A stretch of DNA of 64,000 nucleotides from an uncultured Pelagibacteraceae bacterium (GTDB lineage Bacteria > Pseudomonadota > Alphaproteobacteria > Pelagibacterales > Pelagibacteraceae): positions 18,981 to 82,980 of the forward strand of contig CACIKE010000005.1 of NCBI GenBank assembly GCA_902587155.1. Reading direction: 5' to 3'. The position numbers were made by a program, and so were the translations under genes. Below are positions 55,352-64,000 of this stretch, piece by piece (the stretch's first letter is position 1; each line of letters starts with the position of its first letter). The notes beneath the pieces are model-generated. The model did no database searches and was not told the origin of the DNA. It was given only the letters and a program-made list of their open reading frames with translations.

Positions 55352-56236
55352 ATGTTATGTTGTTTGATTTATAATTTGAATTCTTCCTCTGGAAGAAAAT
55401 CTAAATTCATAAATAGGATTTTATCTAAGTTAAAAGAGAATATTTCTGTAGACTACTTTGAGACTAAAACAATAAATCAAGCTAAGAAAATTTTCAAAAA
55501 TTTTAATCAAAAAAATTATGATCGACTAATAGTAGCTGGTGGTGATGGTTCAGTTTCTTTTGCAATTAATGAATTAATTAAAAATAATTTTAATTTTAAA
55601 GACGATTTTGCCATAGGTTATATTCCTGCTGGTACTGCTAATTTGCTTCAAGCTGAATTATCAATGAATAAAAAAGTTGATGATATAGTCAATATATTGG
55701 TTTCTAATAATTATAAATCCTCTAATCTTGTAAAAATTAACGAGAATTATTTCTTTTTAATGGCTGGTATAGGATGGGATGCAAAAATTGTTCATTCAAT
55801 TAATTCAAAAATTAAAAAGTTTCTAGGTAAAATTATATTTGGTATCAAAGGTTTTCAATATTTCTTGTTTATGAATAATAAAAAATTAAATGTCACTTTT
55901 GATGATCAATTTTATCAAGCAGACTGGATATTATCTTCAAATACCAAATATTACGCTGGACATCATAAAATAAATAAAACAAATATTTTTGAAGATAAAT
56001 TAGTCACCTATATATTTAAAGATTTGACTAGGATTAGTTTATTATATTCAATATTTTTAATAATTCTTAATGGTGATTTAAGTAAAAATAAAAATGTTAT
56101 TACTACTTATGCACAAAACATTACAATTGATGGAAATGATTTGATGCCTGTTCAAATTGATGGAGATAATTTTGGCTCACATAAAAAAATTCATTTAAAT
56201 CTATCAAATAAAAAAGTGAATTTTCTTGTAAAATAA
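55352..56236 (+). CDS. Diacylglycerol-kinase-like lipid kinase
   Basis: 294-residue member of the diacylglycerol/sphingosine kinase (DagK/YegS) family. VAGGDGSVSFAINEL is the nucleotide-binding glycine-rich loop and IPAGTANLLQAEL the second motif; GIGWDAKIV matches the third. It probably phosphorylates diacylglycerol to phosphatidate. Divergent from plcP over 98 bp with a PhoB-like site between, it may recycle the diacylglycerol made by PlcP, opposing or balancing Agt. AAGGA precedes the ATG. Its stop abuts the convergent manC. Confidence 0.85.
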   Translation: MLCCLIYNLNSSSGRKSKFINRILSKLKENISVDYFETKTINQAKKIFKNFNQKNYDRLIVAGGDGSVSFAINELIKNNFNFKDDFAIGYIPAGTANLLQAELSMNKKVDDIVNILVSNNYKSSNLVKINENYFFLMAGIGWDAKIVHSINSKIKKFLGKIIFGIKGFQYFLFMNNKKLNVTFDDQFYQADWILSSNTKYYAGHHKINKTNIFEDKLVTYIFKDLTRISLLYSIFLIILNGDLSKNKNVITTYAQNITIDGNDLMPVQIDGDNFGSHKKIHLNLSNKKVNFLVK

Positions 56237-57430
56237 TTATTTTACTCTTCCATAAACATCTTGGTATCTGACTATATCAGTTTCTTTTAAAATTGAGCCT
56301 ACTTGTGCTTCAATTATTTTTACTGGTTTTTTATATGGGTTTTCTATTCTATGGATTGCACCTAATGGTATAAAAATAGTTTCATCAGGTTTCATGGTAA
56401 AATATTTTTTATTTAACGTAATTTTAGGTTTACCTTGGGTTACTACCCAGTGTTCAGCTCTATGATGATGTTTCTGAAGACTTAATATACCTTTAGGTTT
56501 TACATATAGTTCTTTTATCAAGAATTCTTTACCATTAAATAAATTAACATAACTACCCCAAGGTCTATGGAACACATTTTTCTTTTTATAATAATGTTTC
56601 TTATTTCTTCCGTACATCTTACAGATTTCTTTCCAAGATCCTAAATCAGACCAAGGAATATCCAACTTGATAGCATTTATATCTTTAGTTTTTTCTAGAA
56701 TTGCATAGTCAAAAGACTTAGCTGTTGCTTTAGTGAATGCTTGTTTGTTTAAATAGTACACGTTACTTTTATATTTTGCTTTTATTAAAGCGTCATTGCA
56801 GTTTCGGTAAATATTTGGTTGGTATTTCTTAAAATTATTAATGATCGAGTCTTTTCTCAAATAAAACATTCCAGAATTCCAATAACCTTTTTTACTAATT
56901 ATTTGTTTAGCTTTAGCCTCTTTTGGTTTTTCTATAAATCTAGTTACTTTAGTATTTTTTGTTAAAAAATAGCCAAACTCACTTGAAGGCATTGTAGGTT
57001 TAATTCCAAAGATAATGATATTATTATGAGTAAGTTTCTTTTGGTTTTTCTTGATAGCTTTATTAAATAATGTAACCTTCTCTATCAAATGATCAGCGGC
57101 CAAGAACATTAAAGGTTGTTCGTTAGGTATATCCTTTATTAATGCCGTACTTAATATAGCTGGTGCGGTATTTCTTTTAGCTGGTTCTAAAACTATCTTG
57201 AATTTTCTTATTTTGTGTTTCTTTAAATGTTGTTTTACTTGTTTTAAATATTTTGCATTAGTACTAATAATTGGAGCATCATATATAGATGCTTTAACTC
57301 TCTCTAAAGTTTTACCCAACAAAGTCCAATTACCAAAATCTATAAATTGTTTTGCTTGGTGTTTTTTAGCGTTGGGCCAAAGTCTTGTTCCAGCTCCACC
57401 ACATAAAATGACTGGGCGAATTTTCATCAA
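56237..57430 (-). CDS. manC: Mannose-1-phosphate guanylyltransferase / mannose-6-phosphate isomerase
   Basis: Bifunctional GDP-mannose pathway enzyme, 397 residues. The N-terminal nucleotidyltransferase domain has [14 protein letters not shown] and the EKP of RFIEKPKE. The C-terminal cupin domain (type II isomerase) has [23 protein letters not shown] and [12 protein letters not shown]. It is about 70 residues shorter than usual, with the central linker trimmed. It precedes ilvD's end by a 4-bp overlap; GDP-mannose would supply surface glycans, though no glycan genes are here. Confidence 0.93.
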   Translation of the reverse strand: MMKIRPVILCGGAGTRLWPNAKKHQAKQFIDFGNWTLLGKTLERVKASIYDAPIISTNAKYLKQVKQHLKKHKIRKFKIVLEPAKRNTAPAILSTALIKDIPNEQPLMFLAADHLIEKVTLFNKAIKKNQKKLTHNNIIIFGIKPTMPSSEFGYFLTKNTKVTRFIEKPKEAKAKQIISKKGYWNSGMFYLRKDSIINNFKKYQPNIYRNCNDALIKAKYKSNVYYLNKQAFTKATAKSFDYAILEKTKDINAIKLDIPWSDLGSWKEICKMYGRNKKHYYKKKNVFHRPWGSYVNLFNGKEFLIKELYVKPKGILSLQKHHHRAEHWVVTQGKPKITLNKKYFTMKPDETIFIPLGAIHRIENPYKKPVKIIEAQVGSILKETDIVRYQDVYGRVK

Positions 57431-59145
57431 ATTTTTGAGTAATCCTTAACTTCGTTTTTCTTACCTGGATGTGTTGGTGCACCTAAATATGCAGGTCCTA
57501 CAGTTTGTGCGTATTTCCATAGAGTTCCTGATCCAAAATCAGATTTTCTAGCTTTCCATTTTCGTCTTCTTGAAGCTAATTGTGCTCTTGTTAACCGAAC
57601 ATTAATTGTTCCCTTCTTAGCATCAATATCAATAATATCTCCATTCCTTAATAGAGCGATAGGTCCACCTAATGCAGCCTCTGGTCCTACGTGACCTACA
57701 CAAAATCCACGAGTTGCTCCAGAGAATCTTCCATCAGTTATTAAAGCAACTTTTTCTCCTTTACCCTGACCATAAATTGCACCTGTTGTTGAAAGCATTT
57801 CTCTCATACCTGGTCCACCAACTGGTCCTTCATATCTGATAATAATTACATCACCGTCTTTATATTTTCTACTTTGAACTGCTTTCATTGCACTTTCTTC
57901 ATTATCAAAACATCTTGCTCTTCCAGTAAATTGTAATTTTTTAAGTCCAGCAATTTTAACAATTCCTCCTTCAGGAGCTAAGTTACCCTTTAAACCAACT
58001 ACACCACCTGTTGGAGATAATGGATTTTTATAAGATCTCATTACTTTTTGTTTTGGATTAAATTTAATTCCCTTTAAATTTTCTTTCATTGTTTTACCTG
58101 TTACTGTCATACAATCTCCATGAATATATCCACCTTCATAAAGAGTTTTTAAAAGCATTGGTACTCCACCAGCTAACCACATATCTTTAGCAACATATTT
58201 TCCACCTGGTTTTAAGTCAGCAAGATATGGAGTTCTTTTAAATATTTTTGCAACATCCATTAAATCAAATTTAATACCTGCTTCATTAGCTATTGCTGGT
58301 AGATGTAAACCTGCGTTGGTTGATCCACCTGTTGCAGCAACAATTGTTGCAGCATTTTCTAAAGCTTTTCTTGTAACAATATCTCTAGGTTTAATTTTTT
58401 TAGCTAATAATTCCATTACCATTCGCCCACTTGCTTTTGCATACCTATCTCTTTCTTCGTATGGTGCTGGTGTTCCAGCAGAGTAAGGTAATGCTAAACC
58501 AATCGCTTCAGATACACAGGCCATAGTGTTTGCAGTAAATTGTCCACCACAAGCTCCCGCTGTTGGACATGCAACTAATTCTAATTTTCTTAATTCTTTT
58601 GCAGACATTTGTCCTGATGAATGTTTTCCAACCGCTTCAAAAACATCTACAACAGTCACGTCTTTCCCTTTGTATTTTCCTGGTAGTATTGAACCACCAT
58701 ATATAAATACACTTGGAACGTTTAATCTAACCATCGACATCATCAAACCTGGTAAAGACTTATCACAACCTGCAATACCTACTAATGCATCATAACAATG
58801 ACCTCTTACAGTTAATTCAGCACTATCAGCAATAACTTCTCTTGATATTAATGAGGACTTCATTCCCTCATGACCCATAGCAATACCGTCTGTAACGGTA
58901 ATTGTACAAAACTCTCTTGGTGTTCCACCTGATGCTCTTACACCCTTTTTAACAGACTGGGCTTGTCTCATTAAGGCTATATTACAAGGAGCTGCCTCGT
59001 TCCATGTTGATACAACCCCAACAAAAGGTTTAGCAACATCCTTTTCTGTTTCTCCCATTGCATAATAAAAAGATCTATGAGGAGCTCTATCCGGTCCTAA
59101 AGATGTATGTCGACTTGGTAATTTTTTCTTATTAAATTTCCGCAT
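57427..59145 (-). CDS. ilvD: Dihydroxy-acid dehydratase
   Basis: Fe-S dehydratase of valine, isoleucine and pantothenate synthesis; 572 residues. Cluster cysteines lie in AGCDKSLPG and [38 protein letters not shown] is the C-terminal signature containing the catalytic region. The start shares its base with the valS stop. Its Ala/Gly-rich composition with few Lys/Asn differs from its neighbours but is normal for this conserved enzyme. Confidence 0.96.
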   Translation of the reverse strand: MRKFNKKKLPSRHTSLGPDRAPHRSFYYAMGETEKDVAKPFVGVVSTWNEAAPCNIALMRQAQSVKKGVRASGGTPREFCTITVTDGIAMGHEGMKSSLISREVIADSAELTVRGHCYDALVGIAGCDKSLPGLMMSMVRLNVPSVFIYGGSILPGKYKGKDVTVVDVFEAVGKHSSGQMSAKELRKLELVACPTAGACGGQFTANTMACVSEAIGLALPYSAGTPAPYEERDRYAKASGRMVMELLAKKIKPRDIVTRKALENAATIVAATGGSTNAGLHLPAIANEAGIKFDLMDVAKIFKRTPYLADLKPGGKYVAKDMWLAGGVPMLLKTLYEGGYIHGDCMTVTGKTMKENLKGIKFNPKQKVMRSYKNPLSPTGGVVGLKGNLAPEGGIVKIAGLKKLQFTGRARCFDNEESAMKAVQSRKYKDGDVIIIRYEGPVGGPGMREMLSTTGAIYGQGKGEKVALITDGRFSGATRGFCVGHVGPEAALGGPIALLRNGDIIDIDAKKGTINVRLTRAQLASRRRKWKARKSDFGSGTLWKYAQTVGPAYLGAPTHPGKKNEVKDYSKI

Positions 59146-61769
59146 TATAAACTTTCAATTGTTAAAGATATTTTTTCGATATCATTTTTTAAGTTACTAT
59201 AGTTAGTTTTTTCTTGTTCAACAATATTTTTTGGTGCCCTATCGACAAATCCTTTATTTGATAATCGTTGTGAAATCTTATCTAATTCATCTTGGTATTT
59301 TGTTTGTCTTTTTTGTAAATTTTCTTTAATTAAACTTAAATCAACATTTTCATCAAAATAAATCTTAAAAATATCACCTGAAATTACAAGAGTAGCAGAA
59401 GGTCTATCTTGATCTTTTTCAAAAAAATTATTGATACGACCAAGTTTTTTTAAAATTATTTCATTATTATCCATCAAAGATCGATTTTTTTTAGCTATCT
59501 TATTCATAGAAAGATCTACAAATGAACCTGGACTAACATTTAGCTCATTTTTAAAGGATCTAAGTTCTGAGATAATATTGATGATTTTCTCTACATCCTT
59601 TTGGGATTTGTCTTTTTTGACTTTTCCTGATGGCCAGTTTTTGTACATAAGGAAATTCTTATTTGATTTATCAAACTTATTTTTTAACCATATTTCTTCA
59701 GTAACAAACGGGATAAATGGATGAAGCATAATAAGTATTTGTTTAAAAACATAGGCTGATACCTCTTTTACCTCTTTTTTTGATTTTTCATCATCTGAAT
59801 AAAGGATTGTTTTTGAAAGTTCGATATACCAATCACAATATGAATGCCAAGCAAATTGATAGGCATTTTTGGCTGCCTCATCAAATCGATAGTCTTTAAT
59901 ATTCTTTTGAATTTTATCTTTTATTTCAATCAATTCAGAATAAATCCATTTATTGATATTTAAACTAGTTTTAGGAACTTTATCAGTTTTATTAAAATCA
60001 CAATTATTTGTGATTAAAAAATTGTTTGCGTTCCATAATTTATTTAAAAAGTTCCTATATCCTTTCACTCTATCTTCAGAAAGTTTTACATCGGTTCCAG
60101 GTGAAGCCATAGAGAGCAGAGTAAATCTTAAAGCATCTGCACTATATTTTTCGATTAAGTCTAAAGGATCAATTACATTACCTTTAGATTTAGACATTTT
60201 TTGTCCTTTTTCATCTCTTACTAAAGCGTGAACATAAATATCTTTGAAAGGTTCTTTATTAAGAAATTCCATTCCAAACATGATCATTCGTGCAACCCAG
60301 AAAAAAATTATATCAAAGCCAGTTACTAAGACTGTTGTTGGATAAAATTTCTTTACAAAATCTTTTTCATCTGGCCATCCTAAAGTTGCAAACGGCCATA
60401 AACCAGAGGAAAACCAAGTATCTAATACGTCAGGATCTCTAACTAATTTTACGTCTTTTTTGTAATGCTTCTTAGCTTGCTTACTTGCTTCTTTTTCATT
60501 TAAAGCAACAAATATTTTATTGTCAGGTCCATACCATGCTGGGATTTGATGACCCCACCACAACTGTCTAGAGACACACCAAGGCTCAATATTATTCATC
60601 CATTGAAAATAAGTTTTAGACCAGTTATTTGGAAAAAAATTTGTTTTTTTTGTTTTAACAATTTTTTTTGCTTTGATAGCTAATTTTTTTGCATCAACAA
60701 ACCATTGTTCAGTTAAAAAAGGTTCAATAACAGAATTAGATCTATCTCCATAAGGAACTTTATTTTTTATATTTTCCTCTTTAACAAAATAATCTTTTTC
60801 TTTAAGTTCATTTAATATTTTTTTACGAGCATCAAATCTATCCAAACCTATATAATCTTTCGGTGCATTTTCATTTATTTTACCCTCTTCAGTAAAAACA
60901 TTTATTATTTCGAGTTTATTTCTCTGCCCTACATCATAATCATTAAAATCATGTGCTGGGGTAATTTTTAATGCTCCTGTTCCTTGTTCTGGATCTGCAT
61001 AATTGTCTTTTATTATTTTAATTTTTCTACCTACAATAGGTATCGTGACTGTTTTACCGACAAAACTTTTGTATCTTTTGTCTCTTGGATTGACTGCAAT
61101 CGCTGTATCCCCAAGCATAGTTTCGGGCCTCGTTGTGGCTATAGTGATAAATTCAGATGATTTATCTATTGGGTACCTAATATAGTAAATCTTAGAATTC
61201 ATCTCTCTTTGATCTACTTCTAAATCTGAAATCGCAGTTTTTAATACTGTATCCCAATTGACCAATTTTTCTGCTTTATAGATCAATTTCTTTTTATGTA
61301 ACTCGACAAATACTTTAATTACGGATTTTGATAAGTTTTCATCCATAGTGAACGCATTTCTAGACCAATCACATGAACAGCCAAGTTTTTTTAATTGATT
61401 AATAATTATATCTCCGTACTGATTTTTCCAATCCCAAACCTTTTCTATAAATTTTTCTCTTCCAAGAGTATTTTTATCTAAATTTTCATTTTCAAGTTTT
61501 CTTTCAACAAGTGCTTGGGTTGCAATACCAGCATGATCTGTTCCTGGTTGCCATAAGGTTTCGTAATTATTCATTCGATAATATCGAACCAGCATGTCTT
61601 GAATTGAATTATTTAAAGCATGACCCATATGTAAACTTCCCGTTACATTGGGTGGTGGAATTACAACTGAAAATTTTTTAGAGTTTTTTTGAGGTTTAAA
61701 TAGTTTATTTTTTTCCCAATACGAATAAATCTTATCTTCTACATTGGAATGTATATATTTATCACTCAT
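59145..61769 (-). CDS. valS: Valyl-tRNA synthetase
   Basis: Class I synthetase charging tRNA-Val, 874 residues. [18 protein letters not shown] carries [17 protein letters not shown] is the editing-domain signature, and [12 protein letters not shown] the second active-site motif. The C-terminal coiled-coil arm (about 800-874, [18 protein letters not shown]) is present. valS-ilvD adjacency places valine charging beside valine synthesis. Confidence 0.97.
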   Translation of the reverse strand: MSDKYIHSNVEDKIYSYWEKNKLFKPQKNSKKFSVVIPPPNVTGSLHMGHALNNSIQDMLVRYYRMNNYETLWQPGTDHAGIATQALVERKLENENLDKNTLGREKFIEKVWDWKNQYGDIIINQLKKLGCSCDWSRNAFTMDENLSKSVIKVFVELHKKKLIYKAEKLVNWDTVLKTAISDLEVDQREMNSKIYYIRYPIDKSSEFITIATTRPETMLGDTAIAVNPRDKRYKSFVGKTVTIPIVGRKIKIIKDNYADPEQGTGALKITPAHDFNDYDVGQRNKLEIINVFTEEGKINENAPKDYIGLDRFDARKKILNELKEKDYFVKEENIKNKVPYGDRSNSVIEPFLTEQWFVDAKKLAIKAKKIVKTKKTNFFPNNWSKTYFQWMNNIEPWCVSRQLWWGHQIPAWYGPDNKIFVALNEKEASKQAKKHYKKDVKLVRDPDVLDTWFSSGLWPFATLGWPDEKDFVKKFYPTTVLVTGFDIIFFWVARMIMFGMEFLNKEPFKDIYVHALVRDEKGQKMSKSKGNVIDPLDLIEKYSADALRFTLLSMASPGTDVKLSEDRVKGYRNFLNKLWNANNFLITNNCDFNKTDKVPKTSLNINKWIYSELIEIKDKIQKNIKDYRFDEAAKNAYQFAWHSYCDWYIELSKTILYSDDEKSKKEVKEVSAYVFKQILIMLHPFIPFVTEEIWLKNKFDKSNKNFLMYKNWPSGKVKKDKSQKDVEKIINIISELRSFKNELNVSPGSFVDLSMNKIAKKNRSLMDNNEIILKKLGRINNFFEKDQDRPSATLVISGDIFKIYFDENVDLSLIKENLQKRQTKYQDELDKISQRLSNKGFVDRAPKNIVEQEKTNYSNLKNDIEKISLTIESL

Positions 61770-61892
61770 CTTGGATATAGTTAGTTTATAATTTATTAAT
61801 CTAAATTAACAATAATCAAATTAAAACGTTATTTGATAGACTAATCTTAAAAATTTTATATAAAACTGATGTAGCTATCATCTAAAACATAA

Positions 61893-61966
61893 GGCAACGT
61901 GGCGGAATGGTTACGCAGAGGATTGCAAATCCTTGTATCCCGGTTCGATTCCGGGCGTTGCCTCCA
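61893..61966 (+). tRNA. tRNA-Cys (anticodon GCA)
   Basis: 74-base cysteine tRNA with encoded CCA. Acceptor arms GGCAACG and CGTTGCC pair perfectly; discriminator T, the usual identity base for cysteine. The anticodon loop TTGCAAA holds GCA at 61925-61927. Confidence 0.98.
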
Positions 61967-62015
61967 AAAAAAATCTTGTTTTAGTTAAAAAAAAAAGTAA
62001 GTTTGCTTTTTATAT

Positions 62016-62091
62016 TCCTCGGTAGCTCAGTTGGTAGAGCAGTTGACTGTTAATCAATTGGTCGCAGGTTCGAGTCCTGCCCGAGGAGCCA
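62016..62091 (+). tRNA. tRNA-Asn (anticodon GUU)
   Basis: 76-base asparagine tRNA with encoded CCA, 49 bp after tRNA-Cys. Acceptor arms TCCTCGG and CCGAGGA pair; discriminator G. The anticodon loop CTGTTAA holds GTT at 62049-62051, a substrate for the Tgt encoded at 13.8 kb. Confidence 0.98.
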
Positions 62092-62095
62092 AATT

Positions 62096-62464
62096 TTACC
62101 CAACTTTTGAAATATTATTTGAAACTTGTAACGATTTGTTAAATTTCAATTTTTGATCAGCATTAAGTTCAGAATATAATTTAACTAAAAAATTATAATT
62201 CACATTCATATGACCCTCTTGAGATTTTTCTAAATTAACCAAATATTCTGAAAAATCTTCGAAGAAATAGTTTATTGGAACTTTAAGGTAATTTGATAAC
62301 TGTAATAATCTTATCGAACTAACTCCATTAGTACCTTTTTCATATTTTTGTATTTGTTGAAATGTGACGTTGATTGCTTTTGCTACTTTTGTTTGTGTTA
62401 AACCTAAGGCTAACCTTCTAAGCTTAAGCTTATTGCCTAAATGCTTATTAAAATTATCTTCCAT
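62096..62464 (-). CDS. XRE-family helix-turn-helix regulator
   Basis: 122-residue DNA-binding protein. The HTH is RRLALGLTQTKVAKAINVTFQQ plus IQKYEKGTNG (Cro/C1 type), then LLQLSNYLKVPINYFFE, a common SAR11/alphaproteobacterial pattern. The ATG at 62464 has a strong AGAGGGG site, so the 13 extra upstream codons are not used. The C-terminal 50 residues show no known domain. Its stop is 4 bp from tRNA-Asn. Targets are unknown; a 9-bp inverted repeat upstream may be its own operator. Confidence 0.88.
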   Translation of the reverse strand: MEDNFNKHLGNKLKLRRLALGLTQTKVAKAINVTFQQIQKYEKGTNGVSSIRLLQLSNYLKVPINYFFEDFSEYLVNLEKSQEGHMNVNYNFLVKLYSELNADQKLKFNKSLQVSNNISKVG

Positions 62465-62541
62465 TAAGACCCCTCTTAATTTTATTAAAAACAGATTGAA
62501 CAAGTTTTTAATCTTTACTGCAACAATAATTTTTTTTTATT

Positions 62542-62569
62542 TTTTTGGAAATACCTTGTATTCCAAAAA
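62542..62569. promoter_or_regulatory. Inverted repeat upstream of the XRE regulator, possible operator
   Basis: Perfect 9-bp arms TTTTTGGAA and TTCCAAAAA around ATACCTTGTA, in which TAC/GTA also pair. It lies about 80 bp before the regulator ATG. No T-run follows on either strand in the terminator sense, so an operator for a dimeric regulator is more likely. Confidence 0.45.
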
Positions 62570-62626
62570 TATGTCAAGCAATTCTTGGGGTATAATTTGA
62601 GAAAAATTCCTTGAAATTACTGTTAT

Positions 62627-63360
62627 CTATAGTATCTGGCTTAGGAAAAGTTTAGTCCTATCACTCTTAGGATTAGCAAAAAATTCCTTTGTATCTGCTT
62701 TTTCTACTATCATTCCCTCATCCATGAATATCATTTGATCAGCAACTTCTTTTGCAAAACCCATTTCGTGAGTTACAACAATCATTGTCATACCTTGTTT
62801 TGCAAGATTTACCATTACATCAAGCACTTCTTTAATCATTTCTGGGTCTAAAGCTGATGTAGGTTCATCAAAAAGCATTATTTTTGGCTCCATACATAAA
62901 GCTCTTGCTATTGCAGCCCTTTGTTGTTGTCCTCCAGATAATTGGCCTGGATATTTTTGTGCTTGATCAAGTATTTGTACTCTTTCTAAATGTTTTAATG
63001 CTAGTTCTTCCGCTTCTTTTTTTGGCATTTTTTTACCCAAATAGGAGCTAATGTACAATTATCTAAAATTGATAAATGGGGAAATAAATTAAATTGTTGG
63101 AATACCATACCAACTTCAGCTCTTATTTGCTCAATATTTTTTGTATCCTCTGTTAATTCAGTTCCATCAACAATAATATTCCCCTCTTGATGTTCCTCTA
63201 ATCTATTGATGCATCTAATCAAAGTTGATTTTCCAGATCCTGATGGACCACAAACTACAATTTTTTCTTTTGGTTTAACTTCTAAATTAATCTTTTTTAA
63301 AACTTGAAAGTCACCAAACCATTTGTTCATATTATTAATTTGAATGATGCTATCTGACAT
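62627..63360 (-). pseudogene. aapP: Amino-acid ABC transporter ATP-binding protein, broken by a frameshift
   Basis: PAAT-family ATPase of a polar amino acid importer. The N-terminal half (63360 to about 63030) has Walker A GPSGSGKST and Q-loop MVFQQFNLFPH. The C-terminal half, in another frame, has [17 protein letters not shown], Walker [14 protein letters not shown] and [12 protein letters not shown]. The frames join at a run of seven A (plus-strand T7, 63028-63034) where eight would restore ...[16 protein letters not shown]. All catalytic motifs are otherwise intact, so this may be a sequencing or assembly error, recent mutation, or slippage. It follows the permease gene by 5 bp. AapP is named by resemblance. 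Confidence 0.85.
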
Positions 63361-63365
63361 AATTT

Positions 63366-64000
63366 TTATCTATCTGTTTTATATTTTTGCTCTAAATTAT
63401 AACTATATTTACTCATTGCATAACAAATAATCCAGAAAATTATTGCTGCAAAAACATAACCTTCCATTGCAAAACCTAACCATTTTGGATTAGTTTTTGC
63501 TAAATTTAACATTCCAACTATTTCTAGTAGACCTACTACAAAAATTAAAGGAGTATCTTTAACCAAAGCTAAAAATGTATTTGCAATTCCTGGGATTACT
63601 AATTTTAGTGCTTGTGGAAGTATCACAAATATATGCATTTTCCAATATCCCATACCCAAAGATTTTGCCGCCTCGTATTGTCCTCTAGGTAAGGCTTGTA
63701 GACCACCACGTATAACTTCTGCAACGTAAGCAGCTTCAAACAATGAAATTGCAATGATTGCTCTTACTAATTTATCAATGAAGAAATCCTCTGGTAAAAA
63801 CATTGGAAACATCACTGCTGACATAAATAGTACTGTTATCAAAGGGACACCTCTCCAAAATTCAATAAAGCCAACTGAGATATATCTTATTAGAGGAAAA
63901 TTTGATCTTCTACCTAAAGCAAAAGCCATTCCTATAGGAAAACAGAAAATTAAACAGAAAAAAGATATTATAAAAGTTAGAGATAATCCTCCCCAAGCTC
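63366..64000 (-). CDS. Amino-acid ABC transporter permease (start outside window)
   Basis: Inner-membrane permease of the polar amino acid importer family, at least 211 codons. The frame is open to the window edge (AWGGLSLTFIISFFCLIFC precedes the first ATG at 63929), so that ATG is internal. IEFWRGVPLITVLFMSAV and EAAYVAEVIRGGLQALPRGQ with EAAKSLGMG are the permease family motifs and the ATPase-coupling loop. It is similar to AapM. The next gene is the frameshifted ATPase. Confidence 0.92.
   Translation of the reverse strand, partial: AWGGLSLTFIISFFCLIFCFPIGMAFALGRRSNFPLIRYISVGFIEFWRGVPLITVLFMSAVMFPMFLPEDFFIDKLVRAIIAISLFEAAYVAEVIRGGLQALPRGQYEAAKSLGMGYWKMHIFVILPQALKLVIPGIANTFLALVKDTPLIFVVGLLEIVGMLNLAKTNPKWLGFAMEGYVFAAIIFWIICYAMSKYSYNLEQKYKTDR

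Noticed and set aside
61893..62503. Two tRNAs next to an XRE regulator and a broken transporter gene as a possible integration site
   Set aside because: No integrase, no repeated tRNA 3' end, and no shift in composition; the regulator and transporter look native.
62465..62503. Upstream start for the XRE regulator
   Set aside because: The AGAGGGG ribosome-binding site lies between the two candidate starts, so only the inner ATG fits.

Overview
The window is a gene-dense, very AT-rich stretch (roughly 70% A+T by eye) with short or overlapping gene junctions and lysine/asparagine/isoleucine-rich proteins. Together with the conserved order dgt-argS-(small membrane protein)-nagZ-scpA-scpB-tatA-tatB-tatC-serS-yajC-secD-secF, this points to a streamlined alphaproteobacterium of the SAR11 / Pelagibacterales type. 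No insertion sequence, phage gene, integrase, rRNA or CRISPR array was seen. Four tRNA genes are present: Ser-UGA, Lys-UUU, Cys-GCA and Asn-GUU.

Layout. 1-9.6 kb: end of nhaA, a secreted glutathione peroxidase, then a leftward housekeeping run (MBL hydrolase, tatD, metG, holB, tmk, D,D-carboxypeptidase, SPOR lipoprotein, mltB-like transglycosylase, rarD-like permease). 9.7-22.6 kb: tRNA-Ser, sdhE, recG, a DUF502 membrane protein, an M48 protease, tRNA-Lys, tgt, a cyclophilin, coaD, gyrA, ssb, uvrA and a PuuD-like membrane protein. 22.6-34.5 kb: the conserved protein-export, chromosome-segregation and tRNA-charging block, then erpA and xthA. 34.5-38.6 kb: an Ldh-family dehydrogenase and a zinc-uptake locus (znuA divergent from znuCB-zur) with two Zur-type palindromes between the arms.

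38.6-57.4 kb is the most interesting part, a phosphate island. It holds arsenate reductase plus an aquaporin-type channel, a Nudix hydrolase, ppx-ppk, sixA, the regulators phoB, phoU and phoR, the Pst transporter pstSCAB, an unrecognised secreted protein, and a PlcP/Agt-type lipid-remodelling pair divergent from a diacylglycerol-kinase-like gene. Half-sites spaced 11 bp apart (TTTAAC/TGTAAC type, as expected for PhoB boxes) lie upstream of pstS, plcP and the arsC operon. A further array with a good -10 lies in the gene-free interval beside ppx and points at no coding gene, so it may drive a small RNA.

57.4-64 kb: ilvD, valS, tRNA-Cys, tRNA-Asn, an XRE regulator, and the start of an amino-acid ABC transporter. 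Its ATPase gene is broken by a single-base frameshift in an A7 run, and its permease runs off the window.

How the genes work together: under phosphate limitation PhoR-PhoB should raise high-affinity uptake (Pst), swap phospholipids for glycolipids (PlcP plus Agt, with the kinase acting on diacylglycerol), manage polyphosphate (Ppk/Ppx), and handle arsenate that enters through phosphate uptake (ArsC plus the aquaporin). This is inferred from gene families, order and visible motifs; nothing was run computationally.
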